Numbered from the stretch's first letter, positions 34,095 through 43,594 are shown. The stretch: 49,687 bases of DNA from Desulfosporosinus hippei DSM 8344 (GCF_900100785.1 NZ_FNCP01000032.1:1-49687); one strand, 5' to 3'. Program-made: numbers and translations. The notes: generated by a model from the sequence alone, not told the origin.

Positions 34095-35705
34095 TTACTT
34101 TAATCTGGGTTTATGATTATTCCAAGCCGATGATTCGGATTTACAGTAAAAGTTATATTCTTTTTCCAAAAACCGCAAATCTGTCAGACTATACTTATCA
34201 TCAAACATGACTCGCTTGTGAACGTGTTCTTTGAATTGACCGAACATCTCAGCTTCAAGCCCTTTCTCACGGGCAAAACCCTCAAAAAATTTCCAATTCA
34301 AGAGGCGGGAACGCTCTTTGAGGAAAGTACAGGCAGATCGAATTTCACTCTGTATCCCTTCAAGACGGTATAGATTATCCTCGGCATCCTGCTTACCGCC
34401 AAGAAAATCTGCCTTCCAGAGATCGAGGAGATTCTCCACTCTTTGTGAGTTAAAACTCTGTCCATTCCAACCAATTTCCCAAGCAAAACGACGGGCTTTC
34501 AAGCGAGTTTTGGGACTATGTATCTCGCCCTTCAATTCACTCATAAAGGTTAAGTTTCCTTGCATATGATGCCCTACCAAAAAATGAAGTTCTCGTTCAC
34601 CACTGTTTCCTCCAGGTAAAACCATACTCCAGCGAAACCTAGTTAGGAGTTCTTTAACCAAACGAGCGCTTTCCCTTTCATGCTGGAGGAAATGTCGTTT
34701 TCCATTCAAGACCATTTCAAAGTGTTTTTTAGGTAAGGTTTGTAGAGGTTTAATCCGTTTTACAACGATTGTCTCAGGGTAATTGTCCAACCTTCCGCCG
34801 TGAACCTCTACATTTTTATGTAACCAACGTTTCAGATTTTTTCCTATTAAGTTGAATTCATTGACTGTGTAGCCTCGTGCTGATGCCTTAATCTCCCCCC
34901 AAGTATAACATTCACGACTAGCCGTTTCCCATTTCCCAATATCATGTAATAGGGCTGCCAGCCGCAATAATACTGTCGACGGGGCATTCTTTACTACCCG
35001 ACGGGTATGATCCCAAGCATCCTTGGTATGATATTGATTTTGAATAAGTCCTTTCAGCCTGGCAAGTTCAGGGATATACATATTAAAATATCCTAAGTCA
35101 TCAAGAAGTCCTAAAGCATTTTCGATTTCCTCAAGCATAAGAATCTTAGCTAATTCTTCGGTTACTCGTTCTAAGGCTACTCCTCTAAGGAGTGAAATTT
35201 GCTTGGCTGCGGCTTGCCAAGTATCGGGAGCGATGTCAAAACTATAGCGAACCGCAAACCTAATTAACCTCAAAATCCTGATTCCGTCTTCTTGGAAACG
35301 TTCTTCTGCTCCTCCGCATGACTCTATTCTTTTTTCCCTTAAGGCTTGGAGTCCACTTAGGGGATCTTTGATCTCTCCGGTTTTCACATCCTGAAAGATT
35401 GCATTTATGGTGAAATCTCTGCGCAGAGCATCCTTTTCCAAATCTCCGGAAAAGGTTGCAATATCAACTCTGTCCTTGCCTTGGAATAAGCTCACCGTTG
35501 GCTGATGTACCCCTATTGTATGTGGTTTATATCCCCAATCCGATAATTTAGTTACGATCTGATCAAGAGGAAGTACCGTAACTACATCAAGATCTTTGGA
35601 GGGAAATCCCAAGAGTGAATCACGAACAGCTCCGCCTATAATATAGACAGGGCTAAGATCACTTAGTTTTCTCAAGACCTCCTGTTGAAAAGGTGTTCCG
35701 ATCAT
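34095..35705 (-). CDS. cca: CCA tRNA nucleotidyltransferase with HD-domain insertion
   Basis: This class II nucleotidyltransferase adds or repairs the tRNA 3' CCA end. The 536 residues include the head motif GGAVRDSLLG (24-33), catalytic Asp pair KDLDVV (37-42), RRDFTIN and the neck RFQEDGIRILRLIRF (136-150). The HD-type domain keeps H233, H254-D255 (ALLHDIGK) and H342 (FLQHERESA), but about 80 residues (260-338) lie between the HD pair and the last His. A long C-terminal region follows. GGAGGG lies 6 nt before ATG 35705. It starts 13 nt after dagK on the same strand, so the two are probably one operon. Confidence 0.92.
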   Translation of the reverse strand: MIGTPFQQEVLRKLSDLSPVYIIGGAVRDSLLGFPSKDLDVVTVLPLDQIVTKLSDWGYKPHTIGVHQPTVSLFQGKDRVDIATFSGDLEKDALRRDFTINAIFQDVKTGEIKDPLSGLQALREKRIESCGGAEERFQEDGIRILRLIRFAVRYSFDIAPDTWQAAAKQISLLRGVALERVTEELAKILMLEEIENALGLLDDLGYFNMYIPELARLKGLIQNQYHTKDAWDHTRRVVKNAPSTVLLRLAALLHDIGKWETASRECYTWGEIKASARGYTVNEFNLIGKNLKRWLHKNVEVHGGRLDNYPETIVVKRIKPLQTLPKKHFEMVLNGKRHFLQHERESARLVKELLTRFRWSMVLPGGNSGERELHFLVGHHMQGNLTFMSELKGEIHSPKTRLKARRFAWEIGWNGQSFNSQRVENLLDLWKADFLGGKQDAEDNLYRLEGIQSEIRSACTFLKERSRLLNWKFFEGFAREKGLEAEMFGQFKEHVHKRVMFDDKYSLTDLRFLEKEYNFYCKSESSAWNNHKPRLK

Positions 35706-35718
35706 GAAATCCCTCCAA

Positions 35719-36600
35719 TTAGCAAAGCACGGAGATTTTGGGCCCAATCTTAATAGCCCATGAACTCTCCGGGCCGTACTCTCCATCTAAATCCGATTGA
35801 ATAGGGCGATCCGTAGATATCTTAAGTTCTTTAGTTTGGAATTCCTTGATCTTTCCAGAACTTGATTTGTCTCCCCGCAAAACATTCAATAGCAATCGTA
35901 TTGTTTCCGGCCAGCCTGAGGCCGGCACAATTAGCACTTCAAGCAATCCGTCTGTAAGTGAAGCTTTGGGCACAAGCTTCCTAAGTCCTCCAACTGAGTG
36001 GCCATTCACAGCCAGCAACAAAACTACCTCTTCGATATAGGGTTGCCCATCTTTCTCATACTCAATACGAAATGGTCGAAAGGAAGGGAGTGTTTCTATC
36101 CCCTTAAGAATGTAAGCTAATTGTCCAAGTGTGTTTTTAACACGAGTATCCACTTTTTGTGATACGTCTGTTAATAGACCTGCACTGGCTACGTTAACAA
36201 AATATCGATCATTGACTTGTCCGGTATCCATTCTAAACACATTTCCTTTGGCGATCACCTTACACGCCTCAGGAATACTTTTTGGTAACCGCAACGCATA
36301 AGCTAAATCATTCGCGGTTCCAACAGGTAGAATACCTAACGCCGGACGTTGATCCTCCGGAATTCTAAGCAACCCATTGCAAGCCTGATGAATACTGCCA
36401 TCTCCACCGGCAATGACAAATCGGTCCACATCTCTGCTCTGAAATGCTATTTCTTCCATATCTTCAGGGGAGCAAGCCCTATGTACACAGACCTCATTGC
36501 CGCTTTCCTGGAAGATTCGAATTACGGTATCTAGTTGGGCAGTTAATTTTCTTCGACCTGCATAGGGATTATAAACTAAACGCAATCGTTTCCCGTTCAT
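35719..36600 (-). CDS. Diacylglycerol kinase-like lipid kinase (YegS/DgkB family)
   Basis: This 293-residue cytosolic lipid kinase belongs to the DAGK catalytic family. Motifs are LVYNPYAGRR at the start, IAGGDGSIHQACNGL (the GGDGT-type nucleotide loop), LPVGTANDLAYAL and the C-terminal LDGEYG that binds Mg2+. It would return diacylglycerol to phosphatidate or act on a related lipid. It precedes cca with a 13-nt gap. Regulatory signals are not obvious. It could equally be a sphingosine/YegS-like lipid kinase, since the substrate is not shown by sequence. Confidence 0.92.
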   Translation of the reverse strand: MNGKRLRLVYNPYAGRRKLTAQLDTVIRIFQESGNEVCVHRACSPEDMEEIAFQSRDVDRFVIAGGDGSIHQACNGLLRIPEDQRPALGILPVGTANDLAYALRLPKSIPEACKVIAKGNVFRMDTGQVNDRYFVNVASAGLLTDVSQKVDTRVKNTLGQLAYILKGIETLPSFRPFRIEYEKDGQPYIEEVVLLLAVNGHSVGGLRKLVPKASLTDGLLEVLIVPASGWPETIRLLLNVLRGDKSSSGKIKEFQTKELKISTDRPIQSDLDGEYGPESSWAIKIGPKISVLC

Positions 36601-36696
36601 GGACGTATAATCGACTCCTTGCTAATTGAATATCTAATGAACTTTAGTTTCATAATTATTGTAAGATAATATCTTAATTCTTTTATTTAATTTGAG

Positions 36697-36721
36697 ACAC
36701 CCACTTCTTGTAAGTGGGTGT
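36697..36721. terminator. Hairpin after the M29 aminopeptidase gene
   Basis: ACACCCACTT (36697-36706) and AAGTGGGTGT (36712-36721) form a perfect 10-bp stem with CTTGT loop, just downstream of the minus-strand aminopeptidase stop. The U tract is weak. Confidence 0.65.
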
Positions 36722-36732
36722 TCCGATTCACT

Positions 36733-37851
36733 CTAGCCTCTTAGGTTTTCCGGATTTAAGGCCTCAAGCTCCGGTAAGACAAAGCGCCCATCTTTTCGAA
36801 CTAATACACCATCAAAGAATATCTCTCCCCCGCCATAATCAGGTCTCTGGATACAGACCAAATCCCAATGAATGGCAGATTTGTTCCCATTATTACACTC
36901 ATCGTAACAAGATCCTGGAGTGAAGTGAAAGCTTCCATCAATTTTCTCGTCAAAAAGTGTATCTCTCATAGGAGTACTAATATAAGGGTTAACACCTATT
37001 GCAAACTCTCCAACATATCGCGCTCCCTCATCGGTGTTAAAAACGGATTCGATGCGTTCTGAATCATTCGCAGTAGCCTTTACAATCCTTCCCTTTTCAA
37101 ATTCTAAGACAATATTGTCATAGGTGAACCCTTGATAAAGTGAAGGTGTATTATAACTAATTCGCCCATTGACGGACTCTTTGAGAGGAGCACTAAATAT
37201 TTCTCCATCCGGAATATTCAGATGACCATCACACTTTATAGCAGGCATCCCTTTTATTGAGAACTCTAAATCGGTTCCCGGACCAACAATATGCACTCGA
37301 TCCGTCTTCTCCATCAGCTCTTTCAAGGGATCCATAGCTTTTGACATCTTGGAGTAATCTAAATTACAGACTTTAAAGTAAAAGTCCTCAAATCCTTCTA
37401 TGCTTGTATTAGCCAACTGAGCCATTGCAGCATTAGGGTACCGCAATACACACCAGCGAGTATGGGGTACGCGTTGCTCTGAATGAACAGGTTTTTGATA
37501 ATAAGATGTATATATTTTCATACAGTCATTAGGCACATCTGACCATTCATTGACATTATCTCCGCCCCGTATGCCAATATAGGCCTGCATTTCTTTCATA
37601 CGCCCTCGATCCCAACGAGTCATTGCCTCAGCTTGTTCCACTGTGAGTTCTTTTAATAGTTCCCGTAGTAGGGTATGATTAATACTAGATAAAAACGGAA
37701 CTCCACCAGCTTGATAGGCATAACGCACGCAGGCTTGGGCTAGTAGAATATCCGGACCAATCACTTCAATAAGAATTTTTTCGCCGGGCTGAAGAGAAAT
37801 AGAATAATTTATTAAGGAATCGGCAAGTTTTTCTATGCGAGAATCTCTCAC
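36733..37851 (-). CDS. M29-family thermophilic metallo-aminopeptidase
   Basis: This 372-residue cytosolic aminopeptidase belongs to the M29 (AmpS/aminopeptidase T) family. The N-terminal SLQPGEKILIEVIGPDILLA and the metal-binding region GEIFSAPLKESVNG, NDSERIESVFNTDEGARYVGE and IHWDLVCIQR (catalytic Glu and His ligands) support this; length is slightly below the usual ~400. It probably trims N-terminal residues from peptides. It stands alone, transcribed away from the RluA-type gene. Confidence 0.9.
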   Translation of the reverse strand: MRDSRIEKLADSLINYSISLQPGEKILIEVIGPDILLAQACVRYAYQAGGVPFLSSINHTLLRELLKELTVEQAEAMTRWDRGRMKEMQAYIGIRGGDNVNEWSDVPNDCMKIYTSYYQKPVHSEQRVPHTRWCVLRYPNAAMAQLANTSIEGFEDFYFKVCNLDYSKMSKAMDPLKELMEKTDRVHIVGPGTDLEFSIKGMPAIKCDGHLNIPDGEIFSAPLKESVNGRISYNTPSLYQGFTYDNIVLEFEKGRIVKATANDSERIESVFNTDEGARYVGEFAIGVNPYISTPMRDTLFDEKIDGSFHFTPGSCYDECNNGNKSAIHWDLVCIQRPDYGGGEIFFDGVLVRKDGRFVLPELEALNPENLRG

Positions 37852-38012
37852 GTTAGGGCCTCCTTAGCACTCATTTCAATCTTATTACTATTCTGCACAC
37901 AACATAATTTTCCTTTTTACTATTATTTAAAAGTATGTACACTAGATCCGTTTTTACTCTTTATTTTTTATCTTGAATTCAGGTGAATCCGAACTATGGA
38001 CTAGGAGGACTT

Positions 38013-38930
38013 ATGAATACACCACCCGATCTTTGGGAGTATCGTTTACAAGCGGAAGACTCCGGTCAAAAATATATGGCAATCTTACGTCATAAGTTTC
38101 ACTTTTCGGTGAAATTACTACAGCATTTGAAACAAGGCGAACGGGTTTGGGTAAATGGGAAATTTTCTTATCTAACTGCCCGAGGAAAAGAAGGGGATAC
38201 CCTATCCATTCAGCTTTTTTCCAGTGAAGAAGCCAATATTCAAGGGGAAGATCTACCTCTTGATATTCTCTATGAGGATGAATACATGCTAGCCGTCAAC
38301 AAACCCGTTGGACAAGTCGTTCACCCCAACCGCCGCTATCCAATAAACACCTTAGGTAATGCTGTTGTTGGTCATTGGGAACGCAAGGGAGAAAGTCGGC
38401 TCTTCCGTCCCATCCACAGAATTGACCGGAATACTTCCGGTGTCGTTGTTATAGCCAAGAACCAATTCGCTCATCAACAACTTGCTTGGCAGCTAGAGAG
38501 AGGGCATATCCACAAACGCTACCATGGTTTTGTCGAAGGGGTTGTCGAGGAAGACAATGGAATTATTGATCTTTCCATTGGATTTGCACCGAATAGCTTT
38601 ATCAAACGTCAGATCCAAGCTGATGGTATGTCGGCACGCACACTTTTCCGGGTTCTCCATCGCTATACTAATGTCACTTTTCTGGAATTCATCCTAGAAA
38701 CCGGTCGCACCCATCAAATTCGAACCCATTGTGAAGGCTTCGGACATCCATTACTCGGAGATGATTTGTACGGTGGGACTCAAACACTTCTCTCTCGTCA
38801 TGCCTTACACTCTTCAATGTATGCCTTTCTCCATCCTGCAACTAGACTTCCCATGGTAATTCGCGCGCCTTTTCCTAAAGATCTTCGCTTATTACTAATC
38901 AAGCTGCGAGATTGGGATGCTGACAATTGA
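38013..38930 (+). CDS. RluA-family pseudouridine synthase
   Basis: This 305-residue enzyme isomerises uridine to pseudouridine in rRNA or tRNA. The catalytic motif HRIDRNTSGVVVIAKN contains the conserved Asp, with a short S4-like N-terminal region (LLQHLKQGERVWVNG), and LETGRTHQIRTHCEGFGHPLLGD near the C-terminus. AGGAGG lies 5 nt before ATG 38013; the frame extends further to 37983 without a better site. The exact RNA target (RluA/C/D type) is not set by the sequence. It converges on mscL with only 10 nt between stops. Confidence 0.94.
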   Translation: MNTPPDLWEYRLQAEDSGQKYMAILRHKFHFSVKLLQHLKQGERVWVNGKFSYLTARGKEGDTLSIQLFSSEEANIQGEDLPLDILYEDEYMLAVNKPVGQVVHPNRRYPINTLGNAVVGHWERKGESRLFRPIHRIDRNTSGVVVIAKNQFAHQQLAWQLERGHIHKRYHGFVEGVVEEDNGIIDLSIGFAPNSFIKRQIQADGMSARTLFRVLHRYTNVTFLEFILETGRTHQIRTHCEGFGHPLLGDDLYGGTQTLLSRHALHSSMYAFLHPATRLPMVIRAPFPKDLRLLLIKLRDWDADN

Positions 38931-38940
38931 TAACCCCAGA

Positions 38941-39366
38941 CTAGTTCTGTTTCTTAAGCAAATCTCTAATTTCAATGAGGAGCTGTACTTCCATACTAGG
39001 GATTGATGGAGCTGCAGCTTCTTCTTTCTTTTCTTCTCTCTTCAAAGAATTGATTAGTTTAACGATTAAAAAGATCGAACCAGCAATAACTAGGAAGTCA
39101 AAGGTAGTCTGAATAAAATTACCTATGTTCAGGGTAACAGCATCCTGAGTAATTTTTCCCGTGCCGTCAAACAGAGCATCCTTTAGTTTTAGTTTAATAT
39201 CTGTGAATTTTATCCCTCCTACGATAACTCCTAGAGGAGGCATAATAATATCAGCTACAAGTGAAGAGACAATCTTCCCGAAAGCCCCGCCTATGATAAC
39301 CCCAATAGCCAGATCCACAACGTTTCCTTTTGTTGCAAATTCTTTAAATTCATTGATAAAGCTCAT
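38941..39366 (-). CDS. mscL: Large-conductance mechanosensitive channel
   Basis: This 141-residue membrane channel opens on osmotic downshock. [22 protein letters not shown] is the N-terminal helix and start of TM1, [23 protein letters not shown] continues TM1, and the second hydrophobic segment ([21 protein letters not shown]) is TM2, followed by a charged Lys/Glu-rich cytoplasmic helix. The gene is a single unit, and length is typical. Confidence 0.96.
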   Translation of the reverse strand: MSFINEFKEFATKGNVVDLAIGVIIGGAFGKIVSSLVADIIMPPLGVIVGGIKFTDIKLKLKDALFDGTGKITQDAVTLNIGNFIQTTFDFLVIAGSIFLIVKLINSLKREEKKEEAAAPSIPSMEVQLLIEIRDLLKKQN

Positions 39367-39559
39367 AATACCACTCCTTTTAAATTGGTATTACTAGCTT
39401 AACCGAAATTATAAAAGTGTTGATTTTTTTACTAAATATTTTTTAGCAATTACTAATTCACGAATCATTCACAACAACAATAATCCTGTAATTAAATATG
39501 TTTGGTTTTATCAAATTTGGGGAACATAAGACAAGATCATAATAGGAGGTTGATAACAA

Positions 39560-39655
39560 ATGGATTTATTTTCAAAGGTTCTATGGCGAATTTCTAAACT
39601 CAGAAATTGGTTTATGCTAAGATATATTATTATTCGAAAACGTTGGAAGGTCTAA
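39560..39655 (+). CDS. Possible small basic peptide gene
   Basis: A 31-codon frame begins at ATG 39560, with AGGAGG 10 nt upstream. The peptide starts MDLFSKVLWRISKLRNWF and ends with YIIIRKRWKV: hydrophobic and strongly basic, suggesting membrane association. I recognise no family. It is not covered by any longer gene and converges on map. A ribosome binding site of full strength is the main evidence. Confidence 0.45.
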   Translation: MDLFSKVLWRISKLRNWFMLRYIIIRKRWKV

Positions 39656-39672
39656 TGTCTGGGTAGGTCTTT

Positions 39673-40422
39673 TTACCCCTGCTCAGTTATAATTAAGGGC
39701 TTATCCTTAGTTACAGCAATAGTATGTTCATATTGTGCCGAAAGACTGCCATCCATAGTTCTGGCCGTCCACCTATTAGAGTCAATCTTCAAATGAAATC
39801 TTCCAATATTAATCATAGGTTCTATGGTGAAAACCATACCCTCGCGAAGCCGCTCTCCTCTATGGGGTCGACCATAATGGGGAACCTGCAAATCTTCATG
39901 CATTATTTGGCCAATTCCATGTCCCATAAAGTCTCGAACAACGGAAAAGCCCTCTGATTCGGCGTGAGTTTGTATGCTATGGGAAATATCTCCGATTCTA
40001 TTGCCGATAATCGAAGCCTCTATGCCAAGGTAGAGGCATTCTTTGGCAACCTTTAACAGCCTTTCCGCTTCCTGCGATATTTGGCCCACGGAATATGTCC
40101 AAGCAGAGTCTGCCAGCCACCCTTTCAAATTGACCACCATATCAATTTTTACAATATCTCCATCCTTCAAAGGTTTTTTGGTCGGAAATCCGTGACAAAT
40201 CTCATCATTGACTGAAGCGCAGGTAGCATATGGATACCCTTTATATCCTTTTTGCTCTGGAGTTGCACCATGGGAACGAATAAAGTTCTCGGCAAATTCG
40301 TCAATTTCCAAGGTAGTGATTCCAGGCCGAATTATCGAACGGATTTCTCTGTGACAAGCAGTCAGGATTTTTCCTGCTTCCGCCATATATTCAATTTCTT
40401 TCTCAGTCTTGATGATAACCAA
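39673..40422 (-). CDS. map: Type I methionine aminopeptidase
   Basis: This 249-residue dinuclear metalloprotease removes N-terminal Met from new proteins. The metal ligands are seen as IDMVV (Asp), LADSAWTYS (Asp), MGHGIGQIMHED (His), FTIEPMI (Glu) and QYEHTIAV (Glu). The start is TTG 40422, behind GAGGAGG with 7-nt spacing. It lies apart from the ribosomal-protein cluster that commonly carries map in Firmicutes, so it may be a second copy. The active-site set is complete. Confidence 0.95.
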   Translation of the reverse strand: MVIIKTEKEIEYMAEAGKILTACHREIRSIIRPGITTLEIDEFAENFIRSHGATPEQKGYKGYPYATCASVNDEICHGFPTKKPLKDGDIVKIDMVVNLKGWLADSAWTYSVGQISQEAERLLKVAKECLYLGIEASIIGNRIGDISHSIQTHAESEGFSVVRDFMGHGIGQIMHEDLQVPHYGRPHRGERLREGMVFTIEPMINIGRFHLKIDSNRWTARTMDGSLSAQYEHTIAVTKDKPLIITEQG

Positions 40423-40576
40423 TGCTATACCTCCTCAGGAAAACTCTTTTTGTTAACTATTTCTGAGCCTTCCCTTTTGAATTTTGTCTAGTATCAGAAC
40501 CTGCGGATTTATTGTCTGTCCAAATACTTATTATAATACGTTATAGAAAGCGCATGCAAACATGCTTCACAAATGC

Positions 40577-40612
40577 AATAGCCACAATTCCTTCTCAAGG
40601 AATGTGGCTATT
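40577..40612 (-). terminator. Hairpin after the P-type ATPase gene
   Basis: AATAGCCACA(A)TTCCTT pairs with AAGGAA-TGTGGCTATT over a CTC loop, a nearly perfect 16-bp stem downstream of the ATPase stop; the U tract is weak. Confidence 0.65.
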
Positions 40613-40629
40613 GACTTTACTACCGGAGA

Positions 40630-43302
40630 TTATTCTTTAGATCCACTTTGAAAAATTTTCATAATTAGTTTTAACAATTCGCCAAAGATTATAATGCTAA
40701 ATGTGTAGCCAATGATTTTAACCCACATAACTAAGTCTAAAGGAACGGTTTTGAATACATCTCCACCAAACTGTGTTACTAAAACCTGAACCAGGAAAGT
40801 TAGAAAAACAACCCCTACCATCATCTTGTTTTTAAGAAGATTTGGGAAGATGCTCCTTGACCCAAACTCTCGACTGTTAAAGGCATTCCACAACTGGAAG
40901 AGTACAAAGGAAGTGAACACGATCGTCGATTGTTGTGCCGCAGTCCCGCCAAGTAATTGAGTGTCCATGAGCAGGATTAAGGCTGTTACAATAAACAGAC
41001 CATTAGAAATGATTTTAAACAGCATATCTTTCGTTACAATGGAAGCATTTCTCTTAATCGGCTGCTTTTCAAGTAAATGCTCTCTGGGGGGCTCTAGACC
41101 TAATGTTAAGGCCGGAGGGCCATCCATAATAATATTTACCCAGAGTAATTGTAAGGTGGTAAAAGGCATTGCATAACCCATTACTTCTGCCAAGATTACT
41201 GTGACAAAGGCCACGACATTGACAGTAAGCTGGAACTGAATAAAGCGCTGAAAATTCTCGTAAATACCGCGCCCCCACTTAATTGCCTTAACAATTGTGG
41301 AAAAAGAGTCATCCAACAATACTATATCCGAAGCTTCTTTCGATACTTCCGTGCCTGCTATTCCCATGGCAACTCCCACATCGGCAGCCTTTAAAGCAGG
41401 TGCATCATTAATCCCATCGCCAGTGACAACCACAGAAGCATTAATTTCCTGTAAAAGCTTAACGACTCTCATTTTTGCCGTTGGGTTAGAACGAGCGATT
41501 ACCACAATGTTAGGCAACTTAGTTTTTAAATCTTGATCACTCATGGCGTCAATGTCGGTAACTTCTAATACCAAGGAGTCCTGCTTAACAATTCCTAACT
41601 GAGTAGCAATAGCTCTAGCAGTGTTAATGTTGTCTCCTGTTAATATTTTGACCGAGATGCCAGCTTGTCGGCAATTAGTAATTGCTTCTTTAACATCGGA
41701 ACGCAACGGATCTTCGATTCCCACGAATCCTGTATATATTAAATTCTTTTCCACATTATAAATATCTTCCCACTGAGGCTCTTCACTAAAATCATTAAAG
41801 GCAAAGGCTAACACCCTTCTGGCATTATCCTGAAGCTGAGTTATCTTAGCTTCAATCTCTTTAATATGCTCTGGAGTCAAGGGGATAATAGCACCCTTAT
41901 AAAGAATCCGATTGCAAATGCTTAGTACCTTTTCCGGGGAACCCTTGGTATAGAGTCTATAACCCTTTGTTGTCTCATAAGCAATGGACATCATTTTTCG
42001 AGCAGAGGTGAAATTGTATTCACTCACAGGCTCACTATGCTCTTTACGATAATGCAGATAGTTAATATTATTCTTATCAGCACATACCAGCAGAGAGCAT
42101 TCCGTCGGATTTCCTAAAAACTCATATTTTCCGTCTTTTTTAGAAATATCCGCTGTAGAGTTAAGACAAAAATTCTCCAGCATTTCTTCACTTCGTAGTT
42201 GATCTACTGGAACTTCTTTACCGTCCGCCCAAACTTCAACGACTGTCATCTTGTTTTCTGTTAATGTGCCGGTTTTATCTGAGCAAATAACATTTACAGA
42301 TCCAATGGTTTCACAAGCGATAAGTTTGCGCACTAAAGCGTTGTTTTTGGCCATTTTTTGCATATTAAAGGCTAAGGTAATGGCAACCATCGTTGGCAAT
42401 CCTTCAGGCACAGCCGCAACGATAAGGGCTACAGAGGTAACAAAGGCATCTTTAATTCCCGGAAGGGCAGCTCCCAGATTATCAAACACTAAGATACCCT
42501 GGTTATACATCTTGAAAACTTCGAAAAGGAAGATTGCAGCCGCGACTACCGATCCAATTATCGAAATTCTTTTGCCCAGATCAGCCAGTTTTTGCTGAAG
42601 CGGAGTCTCAGAGTTCAACTCACCTTTTAATTCGTCAGCAATCTTGCCCATTTCAGTTCCATCGCCAATTGATGTTACAATCGCAATGGCTCTTCCTTCA
42701 AGCACCATAGTCCCTGAATAAAGCATATTTTTACGTTCAGCCAGAGGGCAATTCTCTCTATCAATCTTCAGAGTGTTTTTAGAAGACGCTTCAGCTTCCC
42801 CCGTGAGCATAGATTCGTCGATCCCTAAACTTGATGCGTGTATGATACGAGCATCCGCAGGAACCTTATCTCCTGTTTCCAGGTGGATAATATCTCCAAT
42901 TGTCAACTCACTTTGTGCTAGGAGAACGATTTTCCCCTCACGAACAACTTTGACATGGACATCTTCACTTAGCTTAGATAATGCTTCAAAAGCTTTATCC
43001 GATTTGCCTTCTTGAATAATTGAAATCGAGGTCGCAATCAGTACGGCAACAAAAATCCCTATGCCATCTACAATGTGCCCCATAGCTAAGGATATTACCC
43101 CTGAAATCAAGAGAATGAGAATTAGAGGCTCCGTCAAACTCTCAAATATTTTTTTGAAAAAACTTTCCTTTTCTTTAGGAGTAAAAAGGTTCTTCCCATA
43201 ACGTTCAATTCTACTCTCAGCTTCCGCCGCTGATAGACCCATCTCTTCATTACTTTTTAATTCAGAGATGACTTCGGTAACTTCTCTTCGGAAATAATCC
43301 AC
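40630..43302 (-). CDS. P2A-type cation ATPase, SPCA/PMR1-like, probable Mn2+ exporter
   Basis: This 890-residue P-type ATPase moves a divalent cation across the membrane. It has the actuator motif MLTGEAE, ion-site helix motif AAVPEGLP (about 297-303), phosphorylation motif SDKTGTLTE with Asp342, MVTGDG-equivalent VVTGDGINDAPAL and ten predicted transmembrane segments. M6 reads LLWVNIIMDGPPALTLGLEPP, which resembles the secretory-pathway Ca2+/Mn2+ pumps (N-x-x-M-D-G-P-P-A) rather than SERCA (N-x-x-T-D). A yybP-ykoY-type manganese riboswitch and terminator precede it, so Mn2+ efflux is the favoured role; calcium transport remains possible. It is a single-gene unit. Confidence 0.95.
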   Translation of the reverse strand: MDYFRREVTEVISELKSNEEMGLSAAEAESRIERYGKNLFTPKEKESFFKKIFESLTEPLILILLISGVISLAMGHIVDGIGIFVAVLIATSISIIQEGKSDKAFEALSKLSEDVHVKVVREGKIVLLAQSELTIGDIIHLETGDKVPADARIIHASSLGIDESMLTGEAEASSKNTLKIDRENCPLAERKNMLYSGTMVLEGRAIAIVTSIGDGTEMGKIADELKGELNSETPLQQKLADLGKRISIIGSVVAAAIFLFEVFKMYNQGILVFDNLGAALPGIKDAFVTSVALIVAAVPEGLPTMVAITLAFNMQKMAKNNALVRKLIACETIGSVNVICSDKTGTLTENKMTVVEVWADGKEVPVDQLRSEEMLENFCLNSTADISKKDGKYEFLGNPTECSLLVCADKNNINYLHYRKEHSEPVSEYNFTSARKMMSIAYETTKGYRLYTKGSPEKVLSICNRILYKGAIIPLTPEHIKEIEAKITQLQDNARRVLAFAFNDFSEEPQWEDIYNVEKNLIYTGFVGIEDPLRSDVKEAITNCRQAGISVKILTGDNINTARAIATQLGIVKQDSLVLEVTDIDAMSDQDLKTKLPNIVVIARSNPTAKMRVVKLLQEINASVVVTGDGINDAPALKAADVGVAMGIAGTEVSKEASDIVLLDDSFSTIVKAIKWGRGIYENFQRFIQFQLTVNVVAFVTVILAEVMGYAMPFTTLQLLWVNIIMDGPPALTLGLEPPREHLLEKQPIKRNASIVTKDMLFKIISNGLFIVTALILLMDTQLLGGTAAQQSTIVFTSFVLFQLWNAFNSREFGSRSIFPNLLKNKMMVGVVFLTFLVQVLVTQFGGDVFKTVPLDLVMWVKIIGYTFSIIIFGELLKLIMKIFQSGSKE

Positions 43303-43413
43303 AACATAGTCCTCCTTGTTTTAATTTGATCTCATAACTAGCTTAGTATTTTATAGTATTTACGAAATAACCACTCCTTACTTTATTTTGGCAACGTGTT
43401 TATAGATAATAAA

Positions 43414-43456
43414 CAAAAAAGACTTTTAACACAGCCTAATGGCCATGTTAAAAGTC
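43414..43456 (-). terminator. Riboswitch expression-platform terminator
   Basis: On the minus strand GACTTTTAACA and TGTTAAAAGTC pair perfectly over a 14-nt loop, followed by six T residues. The first arm contains CTTTTAAC, which also pairs with the 5' end of the aptamer, making the two structures mutually exclusive. Confidence 0.9.
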
Positions 43457-43540
43457 TCGTTACCGAAATCGGCTTACAAAGACAGGTAAGGCACCTTACC
43501 GGGTATGTTGCCTTTGTAATAAAACTACTCCCTCTTAACA
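43449..43540 (-). promoter_or_regulatory. yybP-ykoY-type (Mn2+) riboswitch aptamer
   Basis: The minus-strand leader begins with GAGGGAGTAG and closes with GTAACGAGACTTTT, the two conserved loops of the yybP-ykoY family. P1 forms from GTTAAGAG and CTTTTAAC (8 bp with one G-U). Internal helices include GGTAAGG/CCTTACC and ACAAAG/CTTTGT. Mn2+ binding would stabilise P1 and prevent the terminator at 43414-43456, an ON switch for the ATPase gene. Confidence 0.88.
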
Positions 43541-43594
43541 AGATCAGTGTACCTCAAATAGGATAGCTTGTCAAATATTCTTAAGTCAATAACT

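Noticed and set aside
40630-43302. Plain calcium-transporting ATPase
   Set aside because: The Mn2+-type riboswitch and SPCA-like M6 motif make manganese export more likely, though calcium is not excluded.
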